Below are positions 44,865 to 54,416 of a stretch of DNA of 55,555 bases, piece after piece. Position 1 is the stretch's first letter. Each line of letters starts with the position of its first letter. The notes beneath the pieces are model-generated. The model worked only from the letters and a program-made list of their open reading frames with translations, did no database searches and was not told where the DNA came from. Origin of the DNA: Deltaproteobacteria bacterium. Its GTDB lineage: Bacteria; Myxococcota_A; Polyangia; Polyangiales; Polyangiaceae. A program made the position numbers and the translations under genes. The DNA is taken from the NCBI GenBank assembly GCA_003235365.1, contig QJWJ01000189.1, positions 1-55,555 on the forward strand. Direction: 5' to 3'.

Positions 44865-46811
44865 ATGAACGTTCCACCGTCGGTGCGGCCCCGCGACTGC
44901 TTGCAGTCGTTCGGTGCCGCGCATAAGCTCCCGCCCGACCTCAAACGAGTCGCCACGAATGACTCATCGAAACATCCGAATCGGGTCGCAATGACGAGTC
45001 GTGCCGAAGAAAACTCAGCTGTTCGAGTCGAGGACCTCGGGCGGTCAGGCGCGGTGGGGGATGCTCCCCAACTTGGGGCGGTAGATGTCAATCTTTCCTG
45101 GACGACCTCCGCTGACGCGAAACACAGACTGATATTGACGGGCTTGGCTGTGTTGCTGGGGGTGAGCTATGGACTCAGCTACGGTGCCTCCAACCAACTC
45201 TACTACTTGCTTCCCGCCTTGAAGCATCTGCACCCAGAGTTGTTACAGCGGGATTGGGTGGTTTCGTCCAGTCACAACTACCATCCGGCCTATGGCTGGT
45301 TGAGTTTCTGGATCATGAAGCTCGATGCCGGGGGAGCACTCATGGCGATTCTCTCCGTCGCAACCGTGGTCTCGGGTGTGTTTCTCAGTGTGCGGCTGGT
45401 GCGAACCCTCAGTGAGCGATCCTGGTTTCTTTCGGCCGTGTTGATTGTCGCTCTGTGCATGGCGACACGAACTGCGGGGCCCGGCGGAACGAGTGTCTAT
45501 ACCGGCATCTTTCAACCGTCCTCGCTGGGAGTCGTGGGTTTCCTGGCCGCAGCCGTTGCGTGGGCGAGGGGCAGGCCCTGGCACGTCGGGTGGTGCTTGG
45601 CGTTCGCCGGCGTATTCCACGCGAACTACCTGGTACTCAGCCTCGCGGCCTTTGGGTGCGCGAGTTTGGTGTACGGTGCGGTTCGAGCGTCGCGACCTGG
45701 GCATGGACCATTGCGGGAGTGGGGGGCGAGCACCCTGGGCTGCGTGGGTCCGCCGCTGCTGGCTCTGGCGTGGCTGTTTCCGTTGATTTGGGCCACTGCC
45801 CAGTCACCTCTCGCTGCGGAGGCGAATCGGCTTTATCAGGACGTCCGTGGACCCCATCACTACGACGTGGCGCGCTTCTGGCCCACGTTCGTTCCCTGGA
45901 TGGCTTGGCAAGCATTGGGCATGGGCTCCCTGTGGGACCGCCGTAAGCAATGGGGCGAGCCGGCAGAGCGGTTGCTCGCGCTGCTGGTCGTCATGGCCGC
46001 GCTCGTGGCCTCGTGTGTCTTTTTTTCCACGGTATGGCGGGTCCGATCCATCAACCACCTGTTCGCCTGGCGCATTGCGCCGATTGGAGCGCTGCTGGCC
46101 CAGGTCGCTTTTCTGACGTCCGGAAGTGCGGGTCCCCGTTGGCAGGCACGGAGCCGAATCGGGTTTGCCCTCCAGCTCGCCGGTGCGACCGCGCTCGGGT
46201 TGAACGCCCACTTCAACCGCGGCATGGTTCCTTTTGCGCTCTTTTGCGGCTGCTGTGCGTTGTGGGAGGGACGGTACTGGGCAGAGGTCCGTGGGGTCCG
46301 ACACGTCCGTCGCGTCGTCCACGGTCTGGCACTCGGCCTGTTTGCCCTGGCCTTCGTCCCCAACGCGTTGCGAATACCCGAGCGTTCGAATCTGATGGGC
46401 GAGCCGGCGCCTGGTCTCGGTGCGTTGTGCGGATGGGTTCAGGCCAACACCGACTTGAACTCAGTATTCTTGATTCCGCCCGATTTGGCCGAGTTTCGAT
46501 TCTGGTGCCGGCGCGCTGTCGTCATCGACTGGAAAGCGGACCCTCTGGTTCCGGAAGACTTTCTCGAATGGGTTCGCCGAATGGAAGCCGTCACGGGGCG
46601 TTCGCCCCTGAGTGGACCGCAGGACATGGAAGGTTACGCCAGTCTCGACGCTGACCGCCTGCGGCGGCTGCAGGAGGCTTATGGGGCCGACTACGTCGTG
46701 ACTCGAACGGAGCAAGCGGGAAGCCTGGGGGTGCCGTCCGTGTTTCACTCTTCTCACTTCGAAGTATTCCCCGCAAAGTCAGGGGACCTCGCTGCCCTCC
46801 CCGCGCGCTAG
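44865..46811 (+). CDS. Polytopic membrane protein, DUF6798-like
   Basis: A 648-residue protein with about ten transmembrane segments from residue 86 on (LILTGLAVLLGVSYGLSYGA onwards) and a soluble C-terminal domain (about 515-640, LCGWVQANTDLNSVFLIPP, LRRLQEAYGADYVVTRTEQ). The membrane part resembles polyprenol-phosphate-dependent glycosyltransferases, but the early loop is not a standard GT39 acidic motif; the closest match I recall is DUF6798. ATG 44865 has a GAGG before it; ATG 44991 is an alternative. It opens the surface-glycan locus on the plus strand. Confidence 0.83.
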   Translation: MNVPPSVRPRDCLQSFGAAHKLPPDLKRVATNDSSKHPNRVAMTSRAEENSAVRVEDLGRSGAVGDAPQLGAVDVNLSWTTSADAKHRLILTGLAVLLGVSYGLSYGASNQLYYLLPALKHLHPELLQRDWVVSSSHNYHPAYGWLSFWIMKLDAGGALMAILSVATVVSGVFLSVRLVRTLSERSWFLSAVLIVALCMATRTAGPGGTSVYTGIFQPSSLGVVGFLAAAVAWARGRPWHVGWCLAFAGVFHANYLVLSLAAFGCASLVYGAVRASRPGHGPLREWGASTLGCVGPPLLALAWLFPLIWATAQSPLAAEANRLYQDVRGPHHYDVARFWPTFVPWMAWQALGMGSLWDRRKQWGEPAERLLALLVVMAALVASCVFFSTVWRVRSINHLFAWRIAPIGALLAQVAFLTSGSAGPRWQARSRIGFALQLAGATALGLNAHFNRGMVPFALFCGCCALWEGRYWAEVRGVRHVRRVVHGLALGLFALAFVPNALRIPERSNLMGEPAPGLGALCGWVQANTDLNSVFLIPPDLAEFRFWCRRAVVIDWKADPLVPEDFLEWVRRMEAVTGRSPLSGPQDMEGYASLDADRLRRLQEAYGADYVVTRTEQAGSLGVPSVFHSSHFEVFPAKSGDLAALPAR

Positions 46812-46924
46812 CCATCGGACCTGGTTTCCCCGCCGTCACCCTGTCGTCACTCGGTTGGCCCTCGCCGACTCAGCTGCGCTCGTAGCGCTTGAACGTGGCT
46901 CGAACCTGATGCACCTTCCAGTCG

Positions 46925-48046
46925 ATGAAGCTTTCGATAGTGGTGCCCGTGTACTGCGGGGGTGCAACAGTGCCCGAGCTGGTGCGCCGGCTTGGGGAGG
47001 AGCTGCGGGCCCGCTACGACCTGGAAATCGTCCTGGTGGATGACGGCAGCCCGGACGATTCCGCCGAGGTCTGTCGCGGCTTGGCAGCTGCATACCCCTG
47101 GGTGAAGGTGCTCTGTCTTTCTCGCAACTTCAGCGAGCACAATGCCGTCATGGCGGGACTGAATCACGCCACCGGTGATGCCGTGGTGATCATGGACGAC
47201 GACCTGCAGAATCCGCCCTCGGAGGTGATCAAGTTGGTCGAAGCGCTGCGAGAAGGGCACGACGTCGTCTACTCCCGTTACGAGAAGAAGCAGCACAACT
47301 GGTTTCGCAATCTCGGTAGCGTGCTCAACGACCGCGTCGCGAACGTGATGTTGAAGAAGCCCAAAGGCCTCTACCTGTGTTCGTTCAAGGCCATCAATCG
47401 TTTCGTCGTCGACCGAGTGGTTACTTTTGATGGGCCGTTTCCGTACATCGATGGGCTCGTGCTGCGGGTAACGCGCCGTATTGGTGTCGTAACCGTCGTC
47501 CACGAGGAGCGGCAGGTTGGGCGTTCTGGATATACGCTGCGCAAGCTGATCGCGCTGTGGGTAAACATGTTTACGAGCTTCTCGATTCTACCGCTGCGCT
47601 TCGCCTCGCTACTCGGACTGATCGTTGCTGCGGTCGGCATGCTGCTGGCGGTGGGGTTCGCGATCGAACGCGCTCGAAATCCGCAACTGCCGGTGGGTTG
47701 GGCGTCGATTGGCGTCTCGATGATGGTGCTGGCGGGAGTTCAGCTGTTTGCGCTGGGCATGTTGGGCGAGTACTTGGGCCGCATGTTTCTCAAGGTGGGG
47801 GGCGAGCCCCAGTTCATCGTGCGCGAGGCGTTGAACGTGACGCCAGCGAGTGAATTGACTGCAGTCGAGCCGACCAACGTCGCACCCCTACACGCTGATT
47901 CGCGCTCCCCACTCCAGCGAGACTCCAGTCACGGTGATTCTGTCTCCAACGGCTCCATCCACGACGTACCCGCAGACACCGACGCGCGAGACTCAGTCGT
48001 GCGAGACTCAGTCGCGCCTTCGGCTGTCGTCGCGAAGGGGGCCTGA
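46925..48046 (+). CDS. Family 2 glycosyltransferase with C-terminal membrane helices
   Basis: A 373-residue polyprenol-phosphate-type GT2. The start MKLSIVVPVYCGGATV is typical. The nucleotide-sugar acidic motifs are VLVDDGSPDDS and VIMDDDLQNPP, and the RRIGVVTVVHEER and YTLRKLIALW blocks match the DPM1/ArnC-like group. Two transmembrane helices lie at about 220-290. The last 60 residues are low complexity with a repeated RDSVV/RDSVA unit. It would transfer a sugar onto a lipid carrier at the inner membrane. The next gene begins two bases after its stop, so the two are co-transcribed. Confidence 0.93.
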   Translation: MKLSIVVPVYCGGATVPELVRRLGEELRARYDLEIVLVDDGSPDDSAEVCRGLAAAYPWVKVLCLSRNFSEHNAVMAGLNHATGDAVVIMDDDLQNPPSEVIKLVEALREGHDVVYSRYEKKQHNWFRNLGSVLNDRVANVMLKKPKGLYLCSFKAINRFVVDRVVTFDGPFPYIDGLVLRVTRRIGVVTVVHEERQVGRSGYTLRKLIALWVNMFTSFSILPLRFASLLGLIVAAVGMLLAVGFAIERARNPQLPVGWASIGVSMMVLAGVQLFALGMLGEYLGRMFLKVGGEPQFIVREALNVTPASELTAVEPTNVAPLHADSRSPLQRDSSHGDSVSNGSIHDVPADTDARDSVVRDSVAPSAVVAKGA

Positions 48047-48048
48047 CA

Positions 48049-49083
48049 ATGCACCCGGATACACTCATGGATGGTGTCGGTTCACCCCTCCGGGGTTTGG
48101 AACGTTTCTATCAGGGGCGCCGCGTCCTCGTGACCGGCGGCCTGGGGTTCATCGGGAGCAATCTCGTCCACGCGCTCGTTCGACGGGGAGCAGACGTTAC
48201 CGTGATGGATGCACTCATCCCGCAGCACGGTGGGGACGAGTACAACGTTGCGGACGTTCGCTCTCGGATTCGAGTCGAGATCGCCGACGTATCCGATAGC
48301 GATGCGCTCAAACCGCTCGTCGAAGGTCAGGAGTTCATATTTCATCTCGCCGGGCAGATGAGTCACGGCGACAGCATGCGAAACCCCGAGTTGGATCTCG
48401 GGGTCAATTGTCTTGCCACGCTGCGCCTCGTGGAAGTGTGTCGACACTGCAACCCCAGCGCCATCCTCCTCAATACCTCCACCCGGCAGGTTTACGGAAA
48501 GCCACAGCGGCTCCCCGTCGACGAAGATCACCCGACGGTCCCGGTAGATGTCAACGGGATCAACAAGCTGGCCGCTGAATACTACCACTTGCTGTATCAT
48601 CGCGTTTACGACGTGCGCAGCGTCGTGCTGCGGCTGACCAACACGTACGGCCCGCGACAACAGATCTCGAACGATCGGCAAGGCATGGCCGGTGTGTTTC
48701 TCTATCGTGCCCTGAAGGGGCTTCCTCTGCGTCTGTACGGCGGAGGAGATCAGCTGCGCGACTTCAACTACGTAGACGACGTCGTCAATGCGCTGTTGCT
48801 CGCCGCCGCGAGCCCCGGCTGTTATGGAAAGGTATTCAACCTCGGCGCGGATCGCGCCTATTCGCTCGTGCAATACAGCCGAATCCTGGGGGAACTCTGC
48901 GGCGCGGAGACGGAGATAGTGCCCTTCCCCAGCGATCGCAAGCTGATCGACATTGGGGACTACTACGGCACGTACCAGCGCTTTCGCTATGTCACGGGCT
49001 GGCAACCGCAGTACGACTTGGCCGACGGTTTGAAAGCGAGCGTCGACTTCTTCAGTCGGGAGCGGGAGCACTACGTCGTATGA
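48049..49083 (+). CDS. NAD-dependent epimerase/dehydratase (SDR)
   Basis: A 344-residue extended SDR enzyme. The Rossmann start VLVTGGLGFIGSNLVHAL and DVSD motif show NAD binding. The position of the catalytic Tyr-x3-Lys reads VNGINK: Asn169 replaces Tyr, while Lys173 is kept. This looks like a known subgroup rather than damage, and the rest (STRQVYG, RLTNTYGPRQQ, DQLRDFNYVDDVV) is intact. It should modify a nucleotide sugar. AAGGGGG lies before the ATG. It overlaps the aminotransferase gene by ATGA. Confidence 0.92.
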   Translation: MHPDTLMDGVGSPLRGLERFYQGRRVLVTGGLGFIGSNLVHALVRRGADVTVMDALIPQHGGDEYNVADVRSRIRVEIADVSDSDALKPLVEGQEFIFHLAGQMSHGDSMRNPELDLGVNCLATLRLVEVCRHCNPSAILLNTSTRQVYGKPQRLPVDEDHPTVPVDVNGINKLAAEYYHLLYHRVYDVRSVVLRLTNTYGPRQQISNDRQGMAGVFLYRALKGLPLRLYGGGDQLRDFNYVDDVVNALLLAAASPGCYGKVFNLGADRAYSLVQYSRILGELCGAETEIVPFPSDRKLIDIGDYYGTYQRFRYVTGWQPQYDLADGLKASVDFFSREREHYVV

Positions 49084-50198
49084 CGATAGCGATGTTCGAT
49101 TACCTGGGTGAGCTCGACGAGATCGGCCCCGACATCATGGGTGCGATGGAGCGTGTGGTTCGTTCCGGACGTTTGATCTTGGGTCCGGAGGTCGAGCGTT
49201 TTGAAGCCGCCTCGAGTGCGTACCTCGGCGGAGGTCATGGCGTCGGCGTCGCGTCGGGCACCGATGCGCTGACGGTTGCGTTGCTCGCGAAGGGAATCGG
49301 TCCCGGTGATGAGGTGATCACCGTTCCCAATACGGCGACGCCGACGGCGACCGCGATTGCGCGGACCGGAGCGACGCCGGTGTTTTGCGATGTCGACCCG
49401 CACACGGGACTGATGGACGTCGAATGTGTGGAGCGCGCACTGACTCCGCGGACCAAGGCCGTCGTCCCTGTTCACCTGTACGGCAACGTCGTGGACGTTC
49501 CGCGCTTGATGCAGCGAACGAACGGGCGCGGCCTGTTCGTGCTGGAGGACTGCGCGCAATCGCTCGGCGCCCAGCTGGGCAATCGTCACGCCGGGACTTT
49601 CGGGCACGCCGCGGCGTTCTCCTTCTACCCAACGAAGAACCTCGGTGCATACGGCGATGCTGGGCTGTGTTTCACGCGGGACGGCGAGCTCGCCGACGCC
49701 ATGCGGCAGGTGCGCAGCTACGGTTACCAGCAGCGAGACTACGCCGTACGCGTTGGGGTCAACAGTCGTTTGGACGAGTTGCAGGCTGCCATACTCAACG
49801 TGAAGCTGGCACGTCTGGAACGGGATGTCGCGCGGCGCCGAGAGCTCGCCGATTTGTATGACGCCGAGCTGCCTCCGCAGTGTGAGCGCTTTGGAGTCCA
49901 ACCGGGCGTTCGCCACGGAAGGCACCTGTACGTGGTCAGAGTCGAAAATCGTGCGGAGCTACGGGCTGCATTGAGTGAACGGGGAGTACAAACTGGCGTT
50001 CACTACCCTCATCCCATTCACCACATGCCCGCGTTCGCCGCGCCCCAGCCTCCTTGTTTGCCACACGCGGAACACCTGGCCCAGTGTGTGCTGAGCTTGC
50101 CGTTGCACCCTCGGCTCACTGATGATGACGTGCGGGCCGTTTGCGAAGCACTGAGCGAGATGGTTCAGGGCAAAGCGTCGTCACGAGGGGCCTGCTAG
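49080..50198 (+). CDS. DegT/DnrJ/EryC1/StrS family sugar aminotransferase
   Basis: A 372-residue PLP enzyme. Lys186 in FYPTKNLGAYGD is the Schiff-base residue; VASGTDALTVAL and EDCAQSLGAQ are family motifs. These enzymes put an amino group on a keto-sugar nucleotide, so with the SDR gene they likely make an amino-deoxysugar. The start overlaps the SDR stop. The next gene follows five bases later. Confidence 0.95.
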   Translation: MTIAMFDYLGELDEIGPDIMGAMERVVRSGRLILGPEVERFEAASSAYLGGGHGVGVASGTDALTVALLAKGIGPGDEVITVPNTATPTATAIARTGATPVFCDVDPHTGLMDVECVERALTPRTKAVVPVHLYGNVVDVPRLMQRTNGRGLFVLEDCAQSLGAQLGNRHAGTFGHAAAFSFYPTKNLGAYGDAGLCFTRDGELADAMRQVRSYGYQQRDYAVRVGVNSRLDELQAAILNVKLARLERDVARRRELADLYDAELPPQCERFGVQPGVRHGRHLYVVRVENRAELRAALSERGVQTGVHYPHPIHHMPAFAAPQPPCLPHAEHLAQCVLSLPLHPRLTDDDVRAVCEALSEMVQGKASSRGAC

Positions 50199-50202
50199 AT
50201 AC

Positions 50203-50952
50203 ATGCTCGAAGCCGTCTACCATCAGTACGCGCAGACTCTCGACGGGCACTGGTGGGTCGAACACCGTCGCGCCATCCTGTCGCATTGGCTCGACGAGCT
50301 CGGCATGAACCCAGATGGGGGGCGGAACGTGCTCGAGTTGGGCTCGGGGGTGGGAGCCGAGTTCGATTTTTTCCGGCGTTTCGGGCCCGTCACTGGCGTC
50401 GAGATCAGTGCAGTGGGCGCCTCGTATTGTCGGCGTCTCGGCTACACGGAGCTGTTGGAGGGAGATCTGAACCACACCGATCTCGGCAGAGATCGCTTCG
50501 ACCTCGCTGCGGACTTTCACGTCCTGTATCACCGGTGGATCGATGACCCATCCGCGGTGCTGCGCGGTGTCTACGCATCTCTTCGGCCCGGGGGGACACT
50601 CCTACTCACCGAGCCGGCGTTCGAAGTCTTGCGTCGTGGGCACGACGACGTCGTGATGGCCGCGCGCCGGTGGTCTCGTCGCGATCTGCGCGACTTGGTC
50701 GAAGGCGTGGGGTTTCGGATCCAGCGATTTAGCGCCATGCTGACCCTCGTTGCCCCCGGCGCCTTGTTTGGTGCGATGTTCGACCGATTTCGCTCCAGCT
50801 CTGACGACATCCGCGAGTTGCATTCGAGTTCCCCTCTGACCGACAAGCTCATTCGCGGCGTGCTCGGGGTGGAGCGCGCGTTGATTCGCAGCGCGCCACT
50901 TCCGTTCGGCACTTGCTGGGCGTTGGTCGCTCAGAAACCCCTCGGCGAGTAG
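50203..50952 (+). CDS. Class I SAM-dependent methyltransferase
   Basis: A 249-residue protein with the SAM-binding motif I VLELGSGVGAEFDFF, the acidic residue in VTGVEIS, and the motif LRPGGTLLLTEPA later on. It starts five bases after the aminotransferase stop, as part of the same operon, and would methylate the sugar or its carrier. The C-terminal 70 residues are helical and partly hydrophobic. Confidence 0.91.
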   Translation: MLEAVYHQYAQTLDGHWWVEHRRAILSHWLDELGMNPDGGRNVLELGSGVGAEFDFFRRFGPVTGVEISAVGASYCRRLGYTELLEGDLNHTDLGRDRFDLAADFHVLYHRWIDDPSAVLRGVYASLRPGGTLLLTEPAFEVLRRGHDDVVMAARRWSRRDLRDLVEGVGFRIQRFSAMLTLVAPGALFGAMFDRFRSSSDDIRELHSSSPLTDKLIRGVLGVERALIRSAPLPFGTCWALVAQKPLGE

Positions 50953-51093
50953 CGCTGCCGACGGTTCGGCGGCGAGCCCAGTCTGGCCGGGACGACGCCC
51001 GGTCGGGTTCGGCCTGCCTCGGGTCCATCGATCCGAACCACAGAGCGCTTTTGAGGATCCATGGACGTCGGCGGTGCGTGATAGCGTCGGTGG

Positions 51094-53064
51094 GTGCTCA
51101 AACCTGGTTCTCCTTGGCGAATTCATTGGCGTCCGTTGATCGGCGCTCTGTTGCTACTGACGGTCGTGGCGGCCGTAGGCGATTGGTACGACTTCGTCGT
51201 GCGCTTCGGTGGACCTCACGGGCGCATCAAGTTCCCGCTGGCATACATCAGTCCTGGTGAGTTTCGTCTGTGGCTCGCGTTCGTGTTCTTGCTGGTCCCC
51301 GCCGGCGTCCTGCTTGGCGTTGCTTTGCGAGTTCCGCTCGAGACTCTGCTCGGCAAGATCGGCCGGACCGACCACGAGTCTGCGCCTCGTTCAACTAGGG
51401 GGTGGATGATCGGTTTGATGATTGTCGCTGCTTTGGGTTATCGCGTGGGTCGCTACGTACTCCTGCGTGATCAAATGGTCACCGATGATGAGACCATCAT
51501 TCGCTTCGGTGGGCAGATCTTCGCCCAGGGCCAGCTCATGGCAGAACGGATCTGGCCGGAGGGGTCCGTCACCGAGTACTTCACGTACAGCCGCGGAAAC
51601 CTGGTGAACTCCGCGGACTGGCCTGGCGGTCTGGCGGTCGCGGCGTTGGCCGAACTCAGCGGCCTCGGCGGATGGCTGTACGCGGCGCTGGCGGCCGTCA
51701 GCATGTGGGCCGTGATTGAGGCCGCGCGGGTTGCCGCCGGCTCGAGAGGCGCGTGGATTGCCGGGGCGCTGTGGTTGGTATCGCCAATGGTTTGGAGCTT
51801 GTCGCTCACTCGTCACACGCACCTCGTTTCGCGAATGTGGGTGGCCTTGGCTTTCCTCGCGGTGGCCAAGCTCGTCGTTCCTTCACTGAATTCGGAGTTG
51901 CGCGTCAGTCGTCGGGCGCGTGGCAGTTGGGCGCTCGCGCTGGGGGCATTTGCCGGCGCGTCATTCCTGTGTCGACCTTACGAAACGACGGCGATGTTGG
52001 CTCCGACGGCCATCTGGTTGCTTCACGCGGGACTGGTGCGGGGCGGCGACCGTCGGCAACAGCTGCTGATGGCCGTAACTGGGTTCTTGCCCTTCGTCGG
52101 CTTGTATTGTGCCTACAACTACGCCCAGACTGGCGATCCGCTGCTCACTCCGCGTGGCGCCAACTGGTTGCACGACAAGCGCATGATGCGTCACTCGGTG
52201 TGGGGTAGGGCGGGGCAGAACTTGGGCTTCAACGTCTTGATGCTCGCGATTTGGTTCCAAGGAGTCCTGGGCTGGCCGCTTGCATGGTTGGGGTTTGCTC
52301 GGGCCTCGGAGCGACGGCGTATCTTCCCGACGTTGTTGCTGCTCGGTGTCGGTTGTCAGCTGCTCATCGCGCTGGGACACTCGGATGTCGGTATTCACAT
52401 CGTCGGACCGATTCACTACTCGGAAACCGCGCCTGCTCTGACACTGTTGGCGATGCTCGGTTTGATTGCCGTGGCCGATTGGTGCAGTCAGCGCGGCCTT
52501 CGGTTGCCGTGGTTGCGGTCCGTTTTCGTGGGCTACCTCACCGCGGTCGCCGCCTTCGGTGGGATCTTTGGCGGGTCGCTCTACAATCTCGGCCAGATCA
52601 TGGACATTCCCTACCGCGCAATCAGGCAGGCGGGGCTGAAGGACGCGATCGTCGTTTCCGCACGACCGTCGCGCCTCGAACGGCGCGTCAAAGATTCCAG
52701 CGGCACGTGGCAATTGGCACATCCCCCACCGGATCCTCTGGTCCGCGATGACGTCTTCTTCGTGCGCCCAGACGTCGATCTCAGTGCGCTTCGGAAGGCA
52801 TTTCCGAAGAGAGAAATCTACGAGCTGCACTTCGACGCACGTCGCAAGCGCGCACGAGTCGAAGTGTTGCCACAAGGGGTTCAACCGGCACCGGAGGTAT
52901 TGCCGCGGCGCCCGAAAACCAAGTCGAGCGAACGCGCAAAGGGCAAGAGCAAGGCAAGTGAGGGCAATGCCAGCCAGAGCAAGGCCGCTCAACGCACGGC
53001 CAAGAAGCGCGAACCCAAGTCTAGAACTGGCAAGCTCAGAACTGCCCCCAAGAAAGATCGGTGA
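51094..53064 (+). CDS. Polytopic GT39-like membrane protein with Lys-rich tail
   Basis: A 656-residue protein from GTG 51094, with about eleven transmembrane segments (51150-52620). An early loop holds VTDDETIIRFGGQIFAQG, with acidic residues in the position used by polyprenol-linked GT39/ArnT-like transferases. The C-terminal about 50 residues are strongly basic (KSSERAKGKSKASEG, AKKREPKSRTGKL), likely cytoplasmic or binding an acidic polymer. It would transfer a sugar on the outer side of the inner membrane. It follows the methyltransferase after about 140 bases. Confidence 0.85.
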   Translation: MLKPGSPWRIHWRPLIGALLLLTVVAAVGDWYDFVVRFGGPHGRIKFPLAYISPGEFRLWLAFVFLLVPAGVLLGVALRVPLETLLGKIGRTDHESAPRSTRGWMIGLMIVAALGYRVGRYVLLRDQMVTDDETIIRFGGQIFAQGQLMAERIWPEGSVTEYFTYSRGNLVNSADWPGGLAVAALAELSGLGGWLYAALAAVSMWAVIEAARVAAGSRGAWIAGALWLVSPMVWSLSLTRHTHLVSRMWVALAFLAVAKLVVPSLNSELRVSRRARGSWALALGAFAGASFLCRPYETTAMLAPTAIWLLHAGLVRGGDRRQQLLMAVTGFLPFVGLYCAYNYAQTGDPLLTPRGANWLHDKRMMRHSVWGRAGQNLGFNVLMLAIWFQGVLGWPLAWLGFARASERRRIFPTLLLLGVGCQLLIALGHSDVGIHIVGPIHYSETAPALTLLAMLGLIAVADWCSQRGLRLPWLRSVFVGYLTAVAAFGGIFGGSLYNLGQIMDIPYRAIRQAGLKDAIVVSARPSRLERRVKDSSGTWQLAHPPPDPLVRDDVFFVRPDVDLSALRKAFPKREIYELHFDARRKRARVEVLPQGVQPAPEVLPRRPKTKSSERAKGKSKASEGNASQSKAAQRTAKKREPKSRTGKLRTAPKKDR

Positions 53065-53407
53065 CCTTCGGCAAAGGGTGCGCAGCGAGTGTGTCGAGCT
53101 CGCCTTTCCGCCCGTTCCGGCGTCGGCGGGGTTCCGAGCTGGGCATTTGGGAAGAAATGCGATGCGACGTCGCTCGCGTCTCACCGGGGAAGACGGCTTT
53201 GCCTGCAACAAGCGGCGGGAGTCCGCACGGGTGCGCTCGCCTGCACCGTAACCCCAAAGTTCTGTTTTTGCCGCAACAGGAGCGTCGGGTTGTGCGTCTT
53301 CTCCCAAGTCAAAACTTCTGATCTGTCTCCGCGGCCACCGCGTGGGCACCGGCAGCGTGGTCGTTCGGTATCCAGCGTTGACTCGAAGCTGTTGATCCGA
53401 GTCTAAT
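53065..53407. other. Intergenic region upstream of the TIR-like gene
   Basis: 343 bases between the GT39-like gene and the TIR-like gene. No gene or RNA is seen. The right end carries a good sigma70-type promoter, listed separately. Confidence 0.4.
53378..53407 (+). promoter_or_regulatory. Sigma70-type promoter for the TIR-like gene
   Basis: TTGACT (53378-53383) and TCTAAT (53402-53407) are separated by 18 bases; each matches five of six consensus bases. The -10 box ends directly before GTG 53408, so the transcript would begin about at 53414. That suggests a leaderless mRNA starting at GTG 53417, since no ribosome-binding site is visible. Confidence 0.45.
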
Positions 53408-54400
53408 GTGGAACTCGTGGAGCCTCTGAATGCAACGGACCATCGACTGAACGTTTTCATCGGCAGTTCGATGGAGAGCTTGGAGGTTGCCCGAACGATT
53501 GCAGGGTGGATTCGAGAGGTCGGCCACGTTGCTCGCGTTTGGCCCGAGGAGTTCCCGGAGGGTGTGATCGTGTTCGAGCGGTTGCTCCAGGTCACTGAAG
53601 AAGTGGATGCCGCCGTGTTCGTCTTTGCCGGTGAGGACACCACGACGAGCAGAAATCGCGTGTCGCTGACACCACGCGACAACGTCGTGTTCGAGTTCGG
53701 GCTCTTTGCTGGAAAACTCGGCCCCAAGCGCGCGATCATCTGCCGCTCGAAAGTCGAGCACCCGACGGACCTTCAAGGGTTGACGTTCGTCGACGTGACC
53801 GATCTGCAACGGGGAAGGCGACGCGTTGAGGAATGGCTCGATCGGTTGAGAATCACGCCCTACCCGCTTGGTGGCGTCGTCCGCGCTAGTGCGCCGCTAC
53901 CGCTGCACGAGTTCTGCGGGTGGATAGTGGGGGCGCAACGCATTCGGATCCTGCAGACGTTCATTCCGCCTGTCGGTCACTTGGGAGTGCTTCGCCCGTT
54001 CCTGTTGGAGGCCATGGAGCAAGGCACTCGGGTCGAAGTGCTGCTGTGCCATCACGATTCCCCCGCCTGTCAGATCCGAGAGAGCGCTCTGCTGCCGCTG
54101 GAGGTGCGAGTCGATGAAACCATCCTCAACAACATTGCGACGTTTCGAGGTCTCCATTCGGATCTGTCGACGGGCTCCAAGAGCCAGCTGCAAGTCAGGG
54201 AGTACAATCGAACGCTCCCCGCACTGACGCTCTATCAGGCTGACGACCGAATGCTCGTTGGCAGTTACTTTCACGGCAAGTTGGCCATCTCTGGTCCGCA
54301 TCTACATGTCCGTGGGGCGCGGTGCAGCTGGGGCAAGGCGCTCGAAGAGGAGTTCGAACGCGTGTGGTCCGGTGCTCAAGTGGTGGAACTCGACTCGTGA
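53408..54400 (+). CDS. TIR-like (CAP12/PCTIR-type) protein with PLD-like C-terminal domain
   Basis: A 330-residue protein. Residues about 14-120 match the PF10137 TIR-like fold: NVFIGSSMESLEVA start, FVFAGEDTT, and RDNVVFEFGLF (90-100), with Glu96 as the likely catalytic glutamate for NAD hydrolysis. The C-terminal half (about 155-330) looks PLD-like in strand pattern (IRILQTFIPPVGHLG, GTRVEVLLCHHDSP, YQADDRMLVGSYFHGK) but lacks the HKD motif, so it may be a binding or sensing domain. Such TIR effectors act in CBASS and similar defence. GTG 53408 is the farthest start; 53417 is possible if the promoter call is right. The heme-oxygenase-like gene follows after 16 bases. Confidence 0.88.
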   Translation: MELVEPLNATDHRLNVFIGSSMESLEVARTIAGWIREVGHVARVWPEEFPEGVIVFERLLQVTEEVDAAVFVFAGEDTTTSRNRVSLTPRDNVVFEFGLFAGKLGPKRAIICRSKVEHPTDLQGLTFVDVTDLQRGRRRVEEWLDRLRITPYPLGGVVRASAPLPLHEFCGWIVGAQRIRILQTFIPPVGHLGVLRPFLLEAMEQGTRVEVLLCHHDSPACQIRESALLPLEVRVDETILNNIATFRGLHSDLSTGSKSQLQVREYNRTLPALTLYQADDRMLVGSYFHGKLAISGPHLHVRGARCSWGKALEEEFERVWSGAQVVELDS

Positions 54401-54416
54401 CGCGGTGGGTAGTCAG

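Noticed and set aside
48082..49071. A 329-codon frame antisense to the SDR gene
   Set aside because: The plus-strand SDR reading has full family motifs; this one has none.
51961..53739. A long minus-strand open frame, antisense to the GT39-like gene
   Set aside because: It is a GC-bias shadow of a strongly supported membrane protein.
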